From the NCBI GenBank assembly GCA_021851335.1, contig JAJZEA010000009.1:1-64000 (forward strand): a stretch of DNA of 64,000 nucleotides, in the 5' to 3' direction. This document shows positions 34,890 to 43,940 of this stretch, one piece after another. The notes under the pieces are model-generated. The model did not search any database. It had not been told where the DNA came from and worked only from the letters and a program-made list of their open reading frames with translations. A program made the translations under genes and the position numbers. Position 1 is the first letter of the stretch, and the number at the start of each line of letters is the position of its first letter. The DNA is from Acidobacteriota bacterium (GTDB lineage: Bacteria > Acidobacteriota > Terriglobia > Terriglobales > Acidobacteriaceae).

Positions 34890-36467
34890 TTATGGCGCAA
34901 TTGCAATCACCGTCACAGATCGCGGTGCTACCGTGAGCGAGAGTTTTCCGCCCTCCAGCTTCACACCCACAGGCTTTGGCACAACCGAATCGGGCGAAGC
35001 AAAAGTATTGACGCTATCGACAGCTGCTCCCGTCAAGGTTTGTGCTTGGGCTGACTTTGCAGCCATACCCACAACATCCACGTTCACATCGGTCGAATGG
35101 GTGGCATCGAGATTCGTGATCTCCAGCATTAGCTTTCCATCCGTTGTCTTCGCGGCAATCGAGTCGATTCGAGGCAGAGTCACGCTGCCCTGGGTATATG
35201 TCCCCGCATCGAAGGTGACGGGAACAAACGTCGAGTCCTGAAACGGCACATACATTTTGAAAAGATAGTAGGTCGGCGTCAGCACCATCTTTTCCTTGTC
35301 GGTCAGAATCATCGCCTGCAGTACGTTAATCATCTGAGCAATGTTTGCCATGCGAACGCGATCCGCGTGACGCGCAAAGATATTCAGATTCAGCGAAGCG
35401 AGGATGGCATCGCGGATGCTGTTCTGCTGCACCAGAAATGCGGGATTCGAACCGGGTAACGGCTTGTACCATCCGCCCCACTCGTCCACGACGAGAGCAA
35501 CTTTTCTATCCGGATCGTACTTGTCCATCACGGCCTCCTGCTTGCGCAGGAACTCGTCCATGAAGAGCGTCGTCTTCAGTGTCTTGGCATAATCGTCCAC
35601 GCTGAAATTCGACGAAGGCATGGAAACTGGCCAACCGCCGGGCGTCGTGTACCAGTGCACCGACAGGCCATTGATATCCCACGACCACGTATGTTGTTTC
35701 CACGCCTGCATCACGGCTTCGGTCCAAGCGGTGTTCGGCGTGCCGGGGCCAACTGCGATCTTCAGCATTGCGTCTTTGCCGCGCTGCGCAGGATTCATGT
35801 TGACCACAAAGCGGCTGTAGACCTTCATCAGGCTCACGTAATAATCCGGCGTCATCGCGCCACCGCAGTCCCAGCTTTCATTGCCAAGGCCCAGAAAACC
35901 GACCCGGTACGGATTGGGATGCCCATTGGCCGCACGTTCTTTGGCCAGTGCTGTCGGCGCGCCGGCGGTCATGTACTCCACCCACTGCGCGGCTTCTTCC
36001 ACTGTGCCCGAGCCAAGGTTGACGGACACATACGGCGTGCTGCCAATCTGCTGGATGAAATCCATAAACTCATCCGTGCCAAAAGCGTTCGTATCGATCA
36101 CATCGCCCCAGGCCGAATTCACCGTCGCAGGTCGCTTTTCGCGCGGGCCAACCCCGTTGCGCCAGTGATACTGATCTGCAAAGCACCCGCCCGGCCAGCG
36201 AACATTCGGCACCTTCAGATCACGCAGCGCAGCGACCACATCGTTGCGAATGCCTCGGGTATTCGGAATCGAAGAGTCCGGCCCAACCCAGATACCTTCA
36301 TAGAGGCCATGGCCCAGATTTTCCGCAAACTGGCCAAACAGATTGCGGGAGATGGTTGCGCCGCTCTTCGACGCGTCGACCGACAGATGCACGCCCTCAG
36401 GCGTCTGCGCCTCTAACGGCAGCATGGCACACAGCAAGCAGAGACTCAGCACAGACACGAACTTCAT
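34890..36467 (-). CDS. Secreted GH51 alpha-L-arabinofuranosidase, compact form (copy 2)
   Basis: About 525 residues from ATG 36467 (GGAGAG upstream), signal LCLLCAMLPLEAQ. The barrel begins almost at once (NLFGQFAENLGHGLYEGIW, VRWPGGCFADQYHWRNGVG), with no CBM-like domain. Acid/base Glu197 in GLGNESWDCGG and nucleophile Glu329 in VVDEWGGWY. A C-terminal beta domain ends at VTVIAIAP. This is the single-domain GH51 type, different from copies 1 and 3. Its upstream region holds a LysR-type box and an AT-rich palindrome next to a TTGAC -35 element, so it is likely the first, regulated gene of the operon. Confidence 0.93.
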   Translation of the reverse strand: MKFVSVLSLCLLCAMLPLEAQTPEGVHLSVDASKSGATISRNLFGQFAENLGHGLYEGIWVGPDSSIPNTRGIRNDVVAALRDLKVPNVRWPGGCFADQYHWRNGVGPREKRPATVNSAWGDVIDTNAFGTDEFMDFIQQIGSTPYVSVNLGSGTVEEAAQWVEYMTAGAPTALAKERAANGHPNPYRVGFLGLGNESWDCGGAMTPDYYVSLMKVYSRFVVNMNPAQRGKDAMLKIAVGPGTPNTAWTEAVMQAWKQHTWSWDINGLSVHWYTTPGGWPVSMPSSNFSVDDYAKTLKTTLFMDEFLRKQEAVMDKYDPDRKVALVVDEWGGWYKPLPGSNPAFLVQQNSIRDAILASLNLNIFARHADRVRMANIAQMINVLQAMILTDKEKMVLTPTYYLFKMYVPFQDSTFVPVTFDAGTYTQGSVTLPRIDSIAAKTTDGKLMLEITNLDATHSTDVNVDVVGMAAKSAQAQTLTGAAVDSVNTFASPDSVVPKPVGVKLEGGKLSLTVAPRSVTVIAIAP

Positions 36468-36609
36468 CAATCTCTCCGATGAGCGCGAACAGCGAGTCTG
36501 GCGATCGAGCGAGGAAACGCCTCTGCCAGCCTGCGCGTTACAAATCAAACTTGCTGTTCACTCTTGGAACCAGTTGACGCTACATAGGGCAGGCAAGACG
36601 CGTCAAGTC

Positions 36610-36627
36610 AAATAAATCGCTTTATTT
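36610..36627 (-). promoter_or_regulatory. AT-rich palindrome next to the -35 of the GH51 operon
   Basis: AAATAAATCGCTTTATTT is a perfect 7-bp inverted repeat with a four-base spacer. On the minus strand it runs straight into TTGACT (36606-36611), a -35-like element for the GH51 copy 2 gene; a weak -10 (TATGTA at 36581-36586) follows about 19 bases on. The position suits an operator. Confidence 0.45.
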
Positions 36628-36629
36628 AG

Positions 36630-36644
36630 ATCGATTTTATCGAT
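36630..36644 (-). promoter_or_regulatory. LysR-type box upstream of the GH51 operon
   Basis: ATCGATTTTATCGAT fits ATC-N9-GAT, the LysR-type regulator recognition pattern, and specifically ATCGA-N5-TCGAT. It lies about 20 bases upstream of the -35-like element, the usual activator position. The same pattern occurs at 37592-37606 before the lysR gene. Confidence 0.55.
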
Positions 36645-36690
36645 GGATTGTCGGTCATTCTCGCTGCTGCTGCCGGAGTCCGCCCCCCTC

Positions 36691-37578
36691 TTACAGGATT
36701 TCCGGATCTCGGTTGACTCCCAGCAGACTGGCCAGCGTATGGGCCGCCGGGTTGTTTGCTCCAAGTTCCCGCGTAACCAGGTTCAAGCGTACTTCGCGTA
36801 TCTTTCCAGCGGTTATGGGCAAAGCAACAAAATCTCCACGGTCCAGTTCTGTCTGAATACGATATCGAGGTAGCCAGCCAAAGCAAAGACCGCTGCGAAC
36901 CGCAGCAATGGCAGATTCGATCGAGCTGACCGGCAGGATGCGCTGGGCCGCAAATCGTGGCTGCTGCTTCAGGCTGCCGGATGCCGCGCTTTCGATGGCG
37001 ACCTGCATGTGCTGCAAGAGGTCAGAGTTTGTGAGCCTGCGTTCGATCGAAAGCAGTGGATGGTCGCGTCGCACCACCACAATCATTCCAATCACGACGA
37101 TGGTCTTCATCAGAGGTTCGCGCGATGCAAGGCCCGTGATGCAGATTTGCGCGTTGTGGAGGGTAAACTCGGTCTCGGCAGAAAGAAAGGTTCCCTGACG
37201 CAATCGCAGCCGAACCTGCGGATAACTTTGCGAAAACGCCGACAATGCTGCAAACAGTCGATCGTCGGGAAAGATGCTGTCCACGGAAAGACAAAGATCC
37301 GAACTGCCGCCTTTTGCCATCAGACTGGCACGCTGTTCCAACTCATGAAATCCGGCCAAATGAGGTTCGACATCGGCCAGAAGCACTCTGCCTGCCTCTG
37401 TAAGCTGCGCCTTGCGCCCGTGAATCTCAAAAAGTTGAACCCCCAGTTGCTCCTGCAGACGTCCAATGGCATAACTGATCGTCGATTGGGACCGATTCAG
37501 CTTCCTTGCAGCGGGTGCAAATCCTCCTGACTGCACTACGGCTTGAAGAATCTCCCAGGCATCCAAGGTTGTGTTCAT
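36691..37578 (-). CDS. LysR-family transcriptional regulator
   Basis: About 295 residues from ATG 37578. N-terminal winged-helix (LDAWEILQAVVQSGGFAPAARKLNRSQSTISYAIGRLQEQLG) is the standard LysR DNA-binding domain, followed by the periplasmic-binding-like effector domain (about 90-290). Usually such regulators sense a small metabolite and activate a nearby operon. It lies directly upstream of the GH51 operon on the same strand, and a perfect palindrome covers the ATG-proximal region (37591-37607), which fits autoregulation. The inducer is unknown; an arabinose-derived compound would be the obvious guess. Confidence 0.92.
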   Translation of the reverse strand: MNTTLDAWEILQAVVQSGGFAPAARKLNRSQSTISYAIGRLQEQLGVQLFEIHGRKAQLTEAGRVLLADVEPHLAGFHELEQRASLMAKGGSSDLCLSVDSIFPDDRLFAALSAFSQSYPQVRLRLRQGTFLSAETEFTLHNAQICITGLASREPLMKTIVVIGMIVVVRRDHPLLSIERRLTNSDLLQHMQVAIESAASGSLKQQPRFAAQRILPVSSIESAIAAVRSGLCFGWLPRYRIQTELDRGDFVALPITAGKIREVRLNLVTRELGANNPAAHTLASLLGVNRDPEIL

Positions 37579-37590
37579 AGCTTCAAGATA

Positions 37591-37607
37591 CATCGAATAA
37601 TTCGATG
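37591..37607 (-). promoter_or_regulatory. LysR-type palindrome at the lysR gene
   Basis: CATCGAAT-A-ATTCGATG is a perfect 8-bp inverted repeat with a one-base centre. It contains ATC-N9-GAT (37592-37606) and ends 12 bases before the lysR ATG, close enough to block transcription or translation start. It matches the box at 36630-36644 in the ATCGA-N5-TCGAT pattern. Confidence 0.55.
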
Positions 37608-37893
37608 TCCAAGTATGACTCATCCAGCCCGATGTGCGCGCAGGTTTGCAGCCCTCAGGGTCGTTTGGGGGGCTTCATGCTCGGTAGAGCAATCTGGCAT
37701 CGTACCAGCCGCTTCAGCGATTGCCTTTCTGGCAGCCTCTGGTGCTGATTCCGGGCACACTTCGATCCTTCCCATCCAGTCAGTGGGAGTTCCCTCTGCG
37801 GCACCCGGAGCAGTCGCAGCTTCGACGGCTCCGGCAGAAAGCGAGGATAGCCAGGGAGGATTTTCACCGCGAGTGGGTCCGGCGCACGGAGCA
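37608..37893. other. Stretch between lysR and the CocE-type gene with no convincing gene
   Basis: Together with the palindrome this makes a 315-base gap. A plus-strand frame from ATG 37618 of about 105 codons is Ala/Ser/Pro-rich, has no ribosome-binding site and is not supported. No clear terminator or promoter was found beyond the LysR-type palindrome. Confidence 0.4.
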
Positions 37894-39867
37894 TCAGGGC
37901 TGCGCTTCATTGCCTCCAGCAACGACAGGCAGTGAGAGGTAGCTGGCCTTGCCCGGCTCGTGCCAGATGCGCTGGGTCGCTGGGTGAAAGTCCTGCGGCT
38001 TGGCATAGAAGAGATTGGGCACGAAGCTCTGCGGATTGCGGTCGTAGAGCGGGAAAAGCGTGGATTGCACCTGCACCATGATTCGGTGTCCGGGCTGGAA
38101 GGTGTGATCGACGTTGGGCAGGGCAAAGGTGTACTCCAGGGATTGATTGGGGGCAATCGCCTGAGGATGCTCAAAGCTGGTGCGATAGCGTCCGCGGAAG
38201 ATATCGATTCCGATCGGCATCTCGTAGCCGTTCATATCCGGCTGCTCGCCCAGAGTGCCAGGAAACGTTCCTGCCCCATCGTCGCGGGGCGGCTGAGTGT
38301 TGGGATAGACATCGATCAGCTTAACCACCCAGTCCGAATCCGTGCCACTGGTGGAGGCCATCAGATGTACGATTGGCTCGCCGGCCAGCTTCATCGGCTT
38401 GGTCAGGGGAGCGGTTTCATAGGTCAGCACATCTGTCCGTCCATCGACAAAGCGCTGGTCGGTAAGCAGCCATGTACGCCATCCGCCGCCCTCGCCGACC
38501 ACGGGACGGGGGCGATATGGCACCGGTTTGCCGGGATCGGAGAGATACTCGTCGTAGGGACTGGAAGTGTTCTTTGGCGCATCGAAGGTGAGCTTGCCGC
38601 CTGCCGCCAGATAAAGCGGCCTGGCTTGGCTGGCGCAGCCGGAGTCACAGCTCTGCGGCCACTTCGCATAGGTGTCCCAGCGATCGGCGCCAGTATCGTA
38701 GATCCAGACCGGCGGCGTATCCGCCTTCGGCGAGCCAGGCTTCAGATACTGGTTGAAAAACGGAAGCAGCACATCGCGCCGCCACTGCTCGGCGGTATCG
38801 GTGGCCCACACAAAGGGGCCAATGGCGCGGCCCTGCCGGTTGATCTGCGAATGGAACCAAGGCCCGATCACCAGAAAGTTCCTGGTGTTCGTTGTATCCT
38901 GCGGCTCCCACGCGCGATAACTGTGGTTGGCCCCGTACATATCTTCCTGATCCCACTCGCCCTGCTCCCACATCGTCGGAACGGTCAGTGGCGTCTTTGC
39001 AATCCGCTTGTCCAACGCCTGAGCCTGCCAGAAACCGTCATAGGCAGGATGATCTTCAATGTCCTTCCAGAATGGCAACTCGTCCATGTTGCGAGCACGG
39101 GCAAAGTTGCCAGCCGTTCCAGCCTCCAGAAAATTGGTGTAGTCGTCGCCCGGATGCGGCACCATCACGCCATTGCCGCGTCGCGAGGTCTGCATGAGCA
39201 CATAGTCGATATTGGGCTGGCGAAAGGCTCCATAGTGAAACCAGTCGTCACCCATCCAGCCATCCACCATAGGGCTTTCCGGAGCGGCCACTTTCAGCGC
39301 AGGATGCGGATGCAGCAGCGCCATGACCACCGTAAATCCCTCATAGGAGCTGCCGATCATGCCCACGCGCCCGTTGGACTCCGGCACGTGCTTCACCAGC
39401 CAGTCAATCGTGTCCCATCCATCGGTGGTGTCATCGGCGCCGCTGTTGTTGTAGCCGGAGCCAAGCGGCGGAGGCGTCATCAGATACGCGCCTTCGGAGC
39501 CGTACTTGCCGCGCACATCCTGATAGACGCGAATGTAGCCGGCACGCACAAAATCCCGGTCAGAGAGCGGCAGCGCATCGATCAGATGGCTGGCATTCGG
39601 CGTACCGATGCGGTGCGCCGCATCATAGGGCGTTCGCGTGAGCACAATTGGCGCATCGTGGGCACCGCGAGGAATCCAGATGACTGTGTAGAGCTTGACT
39701 CCATCGCGCATCGGAACCATCTCTACGCGCTTGGTGTAATCCTGTTGCGCCTTGGGCAACTCGTAGTGGTCGTTCCGATCATTCGTGTAGAGCTTCTGCT
39801 GCGCTGCAGCCGCCACGCCCACGATGGCAAACACTCCCAACGCCAATGCTCTCTTCGCAAGATTCAT
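37894..39867 (-). CDS. Secreted CocE/NonD (X-Pro dipeptidyl-peptidase S15) family hydrolase
   Basis: About 657 residues from ATG 39867 (GGAG upstream), signal ALALGVFAIVGVAAAAQ. The CocE signature is clear: PMRDGVKLYTVIWIPRG, RTPYDAA, and nucleophile elbow GMIGSSYEGF (Ser174). The C-terminal jelly-roll is typical (VVKLIDVYPNTQPPRDD, HRIMVQVQSTLFPLYDRNP). Family members are alpha-amino-acid esterases, amidases or peptidases; the substrate cannot be set from sequence. It is upstream of lysR on the same strand but separated by 315 bases, so its link to sugar breakdown is only positional. Confidence 0.9.
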   Translation of the reverse strand: MNLAKRALALGVFAIVGVAAAAQQKLYTNDRNDHYELPKAQQDYTKRVEMVPMRDGVKLYTVIWIPRGAHDAPIVLTRTPYDAAHRIGTPNASHLIDALPLSDRDFVRAGYIRVYQDVRGKYGSEGAYLMTPPPLGSGYNNSGADDTTDGWDTIDWLVKHVPESNGRVGMIGSSYEGFTVVMALLHPHPALKVAAPESPMVDGWMGDDWFHYGAFRQPNIDYVLMQTSRRGNGVMVPHPGDDYTNFLEAGTAGNFARARNMDELPFWKDIEDHPAYDGFWQAQALDKRIAKTPLTVPTMWEQGEWDQEDMYGANHSYRAWEPQDTTNTRNFLVIGPWFHSQINRQGRAIGPFVWATDTAEQWRRDVLLPFFNQYLKPGSPKADTPPVWIYDTGADRWDTYAKWPQSCDSGCASQARPLYLAAGGKLTFDAPKNTSSPYDEYLSDPGKPVPYRPRPVVGEGGGWRTWLLTDQRFVDGRTDVLTYETAPLTKPMKLAGEPIVHLMASTSGTDSDWVVKLIDVYPNTQPPRDDGAGTFPGTLGEQPDMNGYEMPIGIDIFRGRYRTSFEHPQAIAPNQSLEYTFALPNVDHTFQPGHRIMVQVQSTLFPLYDRNPQSFVPNLFYAKPQDFHPATQRIWHEPGKASYLSLPVVAGGNEAQP

Positions 39868-40031
39868 TCTGGCTCCATCCCTTTGGTTTTGGCTCTTTGC
39901 CGACATGCTCACTGACACGCGGAATCCGGCATACCCAGGCAGCCTTCCCAACATGCTACGCCCACAGAAGACCATTTCGGAAAATCTTCCGCGGGAATCG
40001 TTCCATCGAAAAACTATCGCAGCGCCGCTCG

Positions 40032-41021
40032 TCAGGACAATACCGGTTCCCTGTCGCGTGAGGTCTCCGGCGCTGCGATCCAATAGCACTCTCCTTCAGG
40101 AATCATGCGAAAGGGCGTGGGTGGAGGATTGCGTTGCAGCTCTTCGCGCAGCGCCATCGCCGGGGCCAGTTCTCCATCGTCGGCCAGCGAAAAGGTGCCG
40201 TAATGAATGGCAATCGACTCCTGGGGCTGCAAGATTCGATGGACGGCAACGGCCTCAGCCGGACTCATGTGGACACTGCCCATGAACCACTCCGGCTGAT
40301 AAGCTCCGATGGGCAGCAGCGCCAGACGAATGGGACAGAGTTGCTGAGCAATCTCATGAAAAAATGACCCGAAGCCGGAGTCACCGGCAAAGTATAGGGT
40401 GCCGGAGGGCAGAGTGACGGCCCACCCGCACCACAGTGTCCGATCGCGATCAAAAGGCCCGCGTGCGGCGAAGTGCTGTGCCCGCACGCAGCGTAGCTCG
40501 GCTGCCGCAAAGGACGCCTTCTGCTCCCAGTCCAGCTCCATGATTCGATCGAAGCCAAGCCTGCGCAAGAGTCGCGCCAAACCCAGCGGACAGGCAATGG
40601 CGGGAGCATCCCGCTGGACCAAATAGCGCAACGTGGGCAAATCGCAATGGTCGTAGTGGTTGTGACTGAGCAGAATCAGATCGATCTTTGGCAACTCTTC
40701 CAGGCGGATGCCGGGAATGCGATGGCGACGCGGCCCAGCCCAGGAGACCGGGCTGCAGCGCTCACTCCAGATCGGGTCAGTCAGAATATTCAGCCCTTCG
40801 GTTTGCAGCAGCACAGTCGAGTGGCCGACAAAGGTCACGGCCAGTTCTGCGCCCAGCACGCGAGCCGCAGGAGCCGCTCCGGGAGTGGCTGGAATCGTCT
40901 TGCGCCAGGCACCGGGCGTGCTTGTGCGCCGCCAGCGCAGCACATCCTTCAGCGTGTGTGCAGCAACGCCGGGGTTGAAAAACTTTCCGTTGCTGCAGTG
41001 GTCCGAATCTGGATATCGCAT
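40032..41021 (-). CDS. MBL-fold metal-dependent hydrolase (NAPE-PLD/UlaG-like)
   Basis: About 329 residues, no signal peptide. Metal ligands of the beta-lactamase fold are visible: THVGHST-type start (VTFVGHSTVLLQTEG), SHNHYDHCD (His, His, Asp, His), and the late FAGDSGFG and IAIHYGTFSL. The overall layout (DPIWSERCSPVSWAGPRRHRIPGI) is typical of the N-acylphosphatidylethanolamine phospholipase D-like or UlaG-like group, acting on phosphodiesters or lactones. Substrate unknown. It points away from GH51 copy 3 and ends 164 bases upstream of the CocE gene on the same strand. Confidence 0.88.
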   Translation of the reverse strand: MRYPDSDHCSNGKFFNPGVAAHTLKDVLRWRRTSTPGAWRKTIPATPGAAPAARVLGAELAVTFVGHSTVLLQTEGLNILTDPIWSERCSPVSWAGPRRHRIPGIRLEELPKIDLILLSHNHYDHCDLPTLRYLVQRDAPAIACPLGLARLLRRLGFDRIMELDWEQKASFAAAELRCVRAQHFAARGPFDRDRTLWCGWAVTLPSGTLYFAGDSGFGSFFHEIAQQLCPIRLALLPIGAYQPEWFMGSVHMSPAEAVAVHRILQPQESIAIHYGTFSLADDGELAPAMALREELQRNPPPTPFRMIPEGECYWIAAPETSRDREPVLS

Positions 41022-41484
41022 GCGCCTCTAGGTGTATCCGAAACTGAATTTTTCTCAACAAGCCTGCAGAATGGAAGCCGCAAGGACAAGGCTCGGTCTT
41101 CGGCAGGGATCCACTCGCCCGGCATCGAAGATGGAGCGTGCCGTATCTTCTGATGCGATCCCCAGCAACAAGTTGCAGAGAAGCACTGAACACGGTCAGG
41201 CTGATTCGAAATCGGCGAACAAACCGGCATCACGCTCCGGCAGACGAAAGTTCGTGGAGCGCCGATGAAGCTGCCGCTTCGTGCGGTTTTGCCTTCATCG
41301 TCCATCAAGCCAGAACTGTCCGGCGTGGGATGAAAAGCGACGCGTCATGGAGCTTCGGCGGACGCTTCTGCCTGGCACCACGCTCCAGCTTGCCGGCTTG
41401 GAATCTCCGGACAGCTTCCCGGGGCAATTTCCCGGAGACAATCCTTCTGGCGGCCTCTACAAAACAGCTCAGACCTTGAATTAA
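41022..41484. other. Gene-free stretch between the MBL gene and GH51 copy 3
   Basis: The whole non-coding gap is about 660 bases to the chosen start at 41685. Open frames here (for example plus strand 41138-41479) are short, Arg/Cys-rich and without ribosome-binding sites, so I do not call genes. The only distinctive signal lies at its right end, in the promoter region of GH51 copy 3. Confidence 0.4.
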
Positions 41485-41487
41485 ATG

Positions 41488-41528
41488 GATTTATTTTCTT
41501 GCCATTCCGGCAAATTGTTCTGTAGGAT
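41488..41528 (+). promoter_or_regulatory. Candidate promoter and operator of GH51 copy 3
   Basis: GATTTATTT at 41488-41496 repeats the half-site found before GH51 copy 2. It is followed by TTGCC-N5-GGCAA (41499-41513), and TTGCCA (41499-41504) with TAGGAT (41523-41528) at 18 bases forms a plausible sigma70 promoter overlapping that palindrome. The start codon is about 155 bases further on. Confidence 0.4.
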
Positions 41529-41684
41529 GGGTTGTCCTGAAACCGGCCTCCGGACGTGGAATGGAATCACCTGGCAGATCAGACCGCGAACGACCTCTCC
41601 AATTTTTCTGGGGGATCGGAGTCCATCTCCGCAGCATTGTCCAATGGAAGCCTGGTTCGGCAAGCAATGGAGGCGAAACGATCC

Positions 41685-43826
41685 ATGTATATACGGAACG
41701 CGATTCTTACTCTGGCGGTCAGTGCTGGAGTCCTCGCTGCCGGAGCTGTAGCTTCGGCACAAACCAGCACACCGGCTGCACCGATCGTCGCTACTTTGGA
41801 CACGACACATCCAGCCACACCTGTCTCCGATTTTGTCTTTGGCATGTTCATTGAACACATCGGCAAGACGATGTACGGTCCGCTCTGGGCCGAGATGCTC
41901 GACGACCGCAAATTCTATTTCCCCATTCCCGACAACGAGAGCGCGACGTCGGCGCGACGCGGATTCCCTGGCATGACCATGCGGCACTGGCATCCCGTCG
42001 GGCCTGCGGCTTCGATTGCGATGGACAGCGTCAAGCCCTTCGTCGGCGAGCAAAGTCCTGAGATCTCACTGGATGGCGCAACGCCGCATGGCATCGAGCA
42101 GTCTGGACTGGCTCTGGTGAAGGGGAAATCCTACACGGGTCATATCTGGCTGCGTGGAACGGCAGGCAGCAAGGTGAAGATTTCGCTCTCCGGGAGCGAT
42201 GCTTCGCAGGAGACGACCCTGCTTACTCTTTCCGCGCTCAGCCCTGCCTATACCCGGTACGCGTTTCACTTCACGGCTCCGGACAATGCGACGAATGCCA
42301 CGTTTCAGATTGTCGGTACCGGCAAAGGAAGTTTCCATATCGGCGCAGTCTCGCTCATGCCAGCCGACAATATTGACGGCTTTCGCCCGGACACCATCGC
42401 CCTGCTGCGACAGATTCACTCGGGATTCTGGCGATTTGGCGGCAACTACACCTCGAACTACTCCTGGTATGACGCAGTGGGCGACCGCGACCACCGTCCA
42501 TCCGACTGGGATTATGCCTGGAACCAGATGCAGACCAACGACATCGGCCCGGATGAGTTTGCCGAGTTCTGCAAACTGATCGGAGTGGTGCCTTACATCA
42601 GCGTCAATGCCGGTCTGGGCGATTCGCACTCGGCCGCTCAGGAGGTGGAATACATGAACGGCGCGGCGACCACGCCGATGGGAGCCTGGCGGGCAAGAAA
42701 CGGCCATCCCGCGCCGTACGGCATCCGGTACTGGAATATTGGCAATGAGCCGTGGGGGTCGTGGCAGATTGGCCGCACCGACCTCAAGTACTTCATGCAG
42801 AAGCACAATGACTTTGCGAAGGCGATGCGGCAGGTTGATCCGACGATTACGCTGATTGCCTCCGGAGAGATGCTGGAGGATGGTCAGGTTCCGGGAGCGC
42901 TGCGCACAAAATATGTGGGAAATCTCGCTGGCGCCTATGGCAGCGACTTCGACTGGACAGGACGCTTCCTCAAGGATTGCTGGGGCAACTTTGACGGGAT
43001 TGCTGAGCACTGGTATGCGCGTCCTGGCGAACGCTACAACGTGGAAAAGGCGAAAAACCTTCCCGCCGATAAGCCGAACGACGATGCCTTTGACAAGATT
43101 CAGCAGACGACGCTGGAGTATGCCCGTTACCCGGCCAACATTGTCCTGTCCAAAGCCGAGGAGTGGGAGGGATATCAGCAGCGTTTCCCCGCCATGCTGC
43201 AGAAAAAGACTTTCCTCTCCATCGACGAGTACGCCTATTTTGGCGGCAACTTCCGTCGCGGCGCAGACCTGAAGCAGGCGCTGGCCTACAGCATGCTCTT
43301 CAACGAGATGCTGCGCCACACGGACTTCCTGACCATGGCCGCGCACACCATGGGAACCTCCACGCTGGACTTCAACCAGACTGCCTCCACGCTGAATACG
43401 CTGGGACTGGTCTTCAAGATGTTCAGTAACAACTTTCCGGGATCGATTCCGGTCGCTGTCTCTGGAAACTCGCAGCAGCCTGCGCCGCAGTATCCTCCGG
43501 CACCAGATCAGCCCCGGGTCAGCTCCGGCAGCCCCACGTACCCGCTTGATGTTTTCGCGGCACTTTCGCGTGATCGCAAATATCTGGTGGTTTCGGTGGT
43601 CAACGCGACGGACAAGCCGCAGCCGCTCAATCTGGAACTGACCGGCATGCGACTGAGTGGCCCATCGACGCTCTTCCAGTTGACGGGTTCCAGCCTGGAT
43701 GCCGTGGATCGCGTGGGTCAGGCTCCACAGGCCACAGTGAAGCAATCGACGGTGAGCGAATCTCCACGGTCGCTCACCATCGCACCGATCAGCATCAACA
43801 TCTACCGTTTTCCGGTGGCGATGTAG
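41685..43826 (+). CDS. Secreted GH51 alpha-L-arabinofuranosidase with N-terminal CBM-like domain (copy 3)
   Basis: About 713 residues from ATG 41685, chosen because GGAGG lies 11 bases upstream and a signal peptide begins (MYIRNAILTLAVSAGVLAAG). A longer frame from a GTG at 41556 has no such support. Domain order matches copy 1: CBM-like (GSFHIGAVSLMPADNIDGFRP), GH51 barrel with acid/base Glu355 (NIGNEPWGSW) and nucleophile Glu515 (SIDEYAYFGG), then the beta domain. The FGMFIEHIGKTMYGPLWAEM motif is characteristic. It is on the opposite strand to copies 1 and 2 and leads into the carboxylesterase gene after 114 bases. Confidence 0.93.
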   Translation: MYIRNAILTLAVSAGVLAAGAVASAQTSTPAAPIVATLDTTHPATPVSDFVFGMFIEHIGKTMYGPLWAEMLDDRKFYFPIPDNESATSARRGFPGMTMRHWHPVGPAASIAMDSVKPFVGEQSPEISLDGATPHGIEQSGLALVKGKSYTGHIWLRGTAGSKVKISLSGSDASQETTLLTLSALSPAYTRYAFHFTAPDNATNATFQIVGTGKGSFHIGAVSLMPADNIDGFRPDTIALLRQIHSGFWRFGGNYTSNYSWYDAVGDRDHRPSDWDYAWNQMQTNDIGPDEFAEFCKLIGVVPYISVNAGLGDSHSAAQEVEYMNGAATTPMGAWRARNGHPAPYGIRYWNIGNEPWGSWQIGRTDLKYFMQKHNDFAKAMRQVDPTITLIASGEMLEDGQVPGALRTKYVGNLAGAYGSDFDWTGRFLKDCWGNFDGIAEHWYARPGERYNVEKAKNLPADKPNDDAFDKIQQTTLEYARYPANIVLSKAEEWEGYQQRFPAMLQKKTFLSIDEYAYFGGNFRRGADLKQALAYSMLFNEMLRHTDFLTMAAHTMGTSTLDFNQTASTLNTLGLVFKMFSNNFPGSIPVAVSGNSQQPAPQYPPAPDQPRVSSGSPTYPLDVFAALSRDRKYLVVSVVNATDKPQPLNLELTGMRLSGPSTLFQLTGSSLDAVDRVGQAPQATVKQSTVSESPRSLTIAPISINIYRFPVAM

Positions 43827-43940
43827 CGGATTCATTCTTCGCGCCAGATGAGTAGAGTCCAGCTCTGGCGCAGGGAATTCGGCAACATTTCGCGCCAGAA
43901 AAGCGCATTCAGGAATACGCATCCCCGAAAGGAAAAAGCC

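Noticed and set aside
37618..37935. Small plus-strand gene after the LysR palindrome
   Set aside because: Low-complexity Ala/Ser/Pro composition, no ribosome-binding site, overlaps the end of the CocE-type gene; more likely non-coding.
37960..39915. Long plus-strand open frame (about 651 codons) antisense to the CocE-type gene
   Set aside because: The minus strand holds a complete catalytic hydrolase with motif GxSYxG; the antisense frame is a GC-bias artefact.
41138..41479. Plus-strand open frame of about 113 codons upstream of GH51 copy 3
   Set aside because: No ribosome-binding site, no recognisable fold, Arg/Ser-rich; treated as intergenic.
42066..43922. Long minus-strand open frame (about 618 codons) antisense to GH51 copy 3
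   Set aside because: GH51 catalytic residues and domain order are clear on the plus strand; the antisense product looks random and His/Arg-rich.
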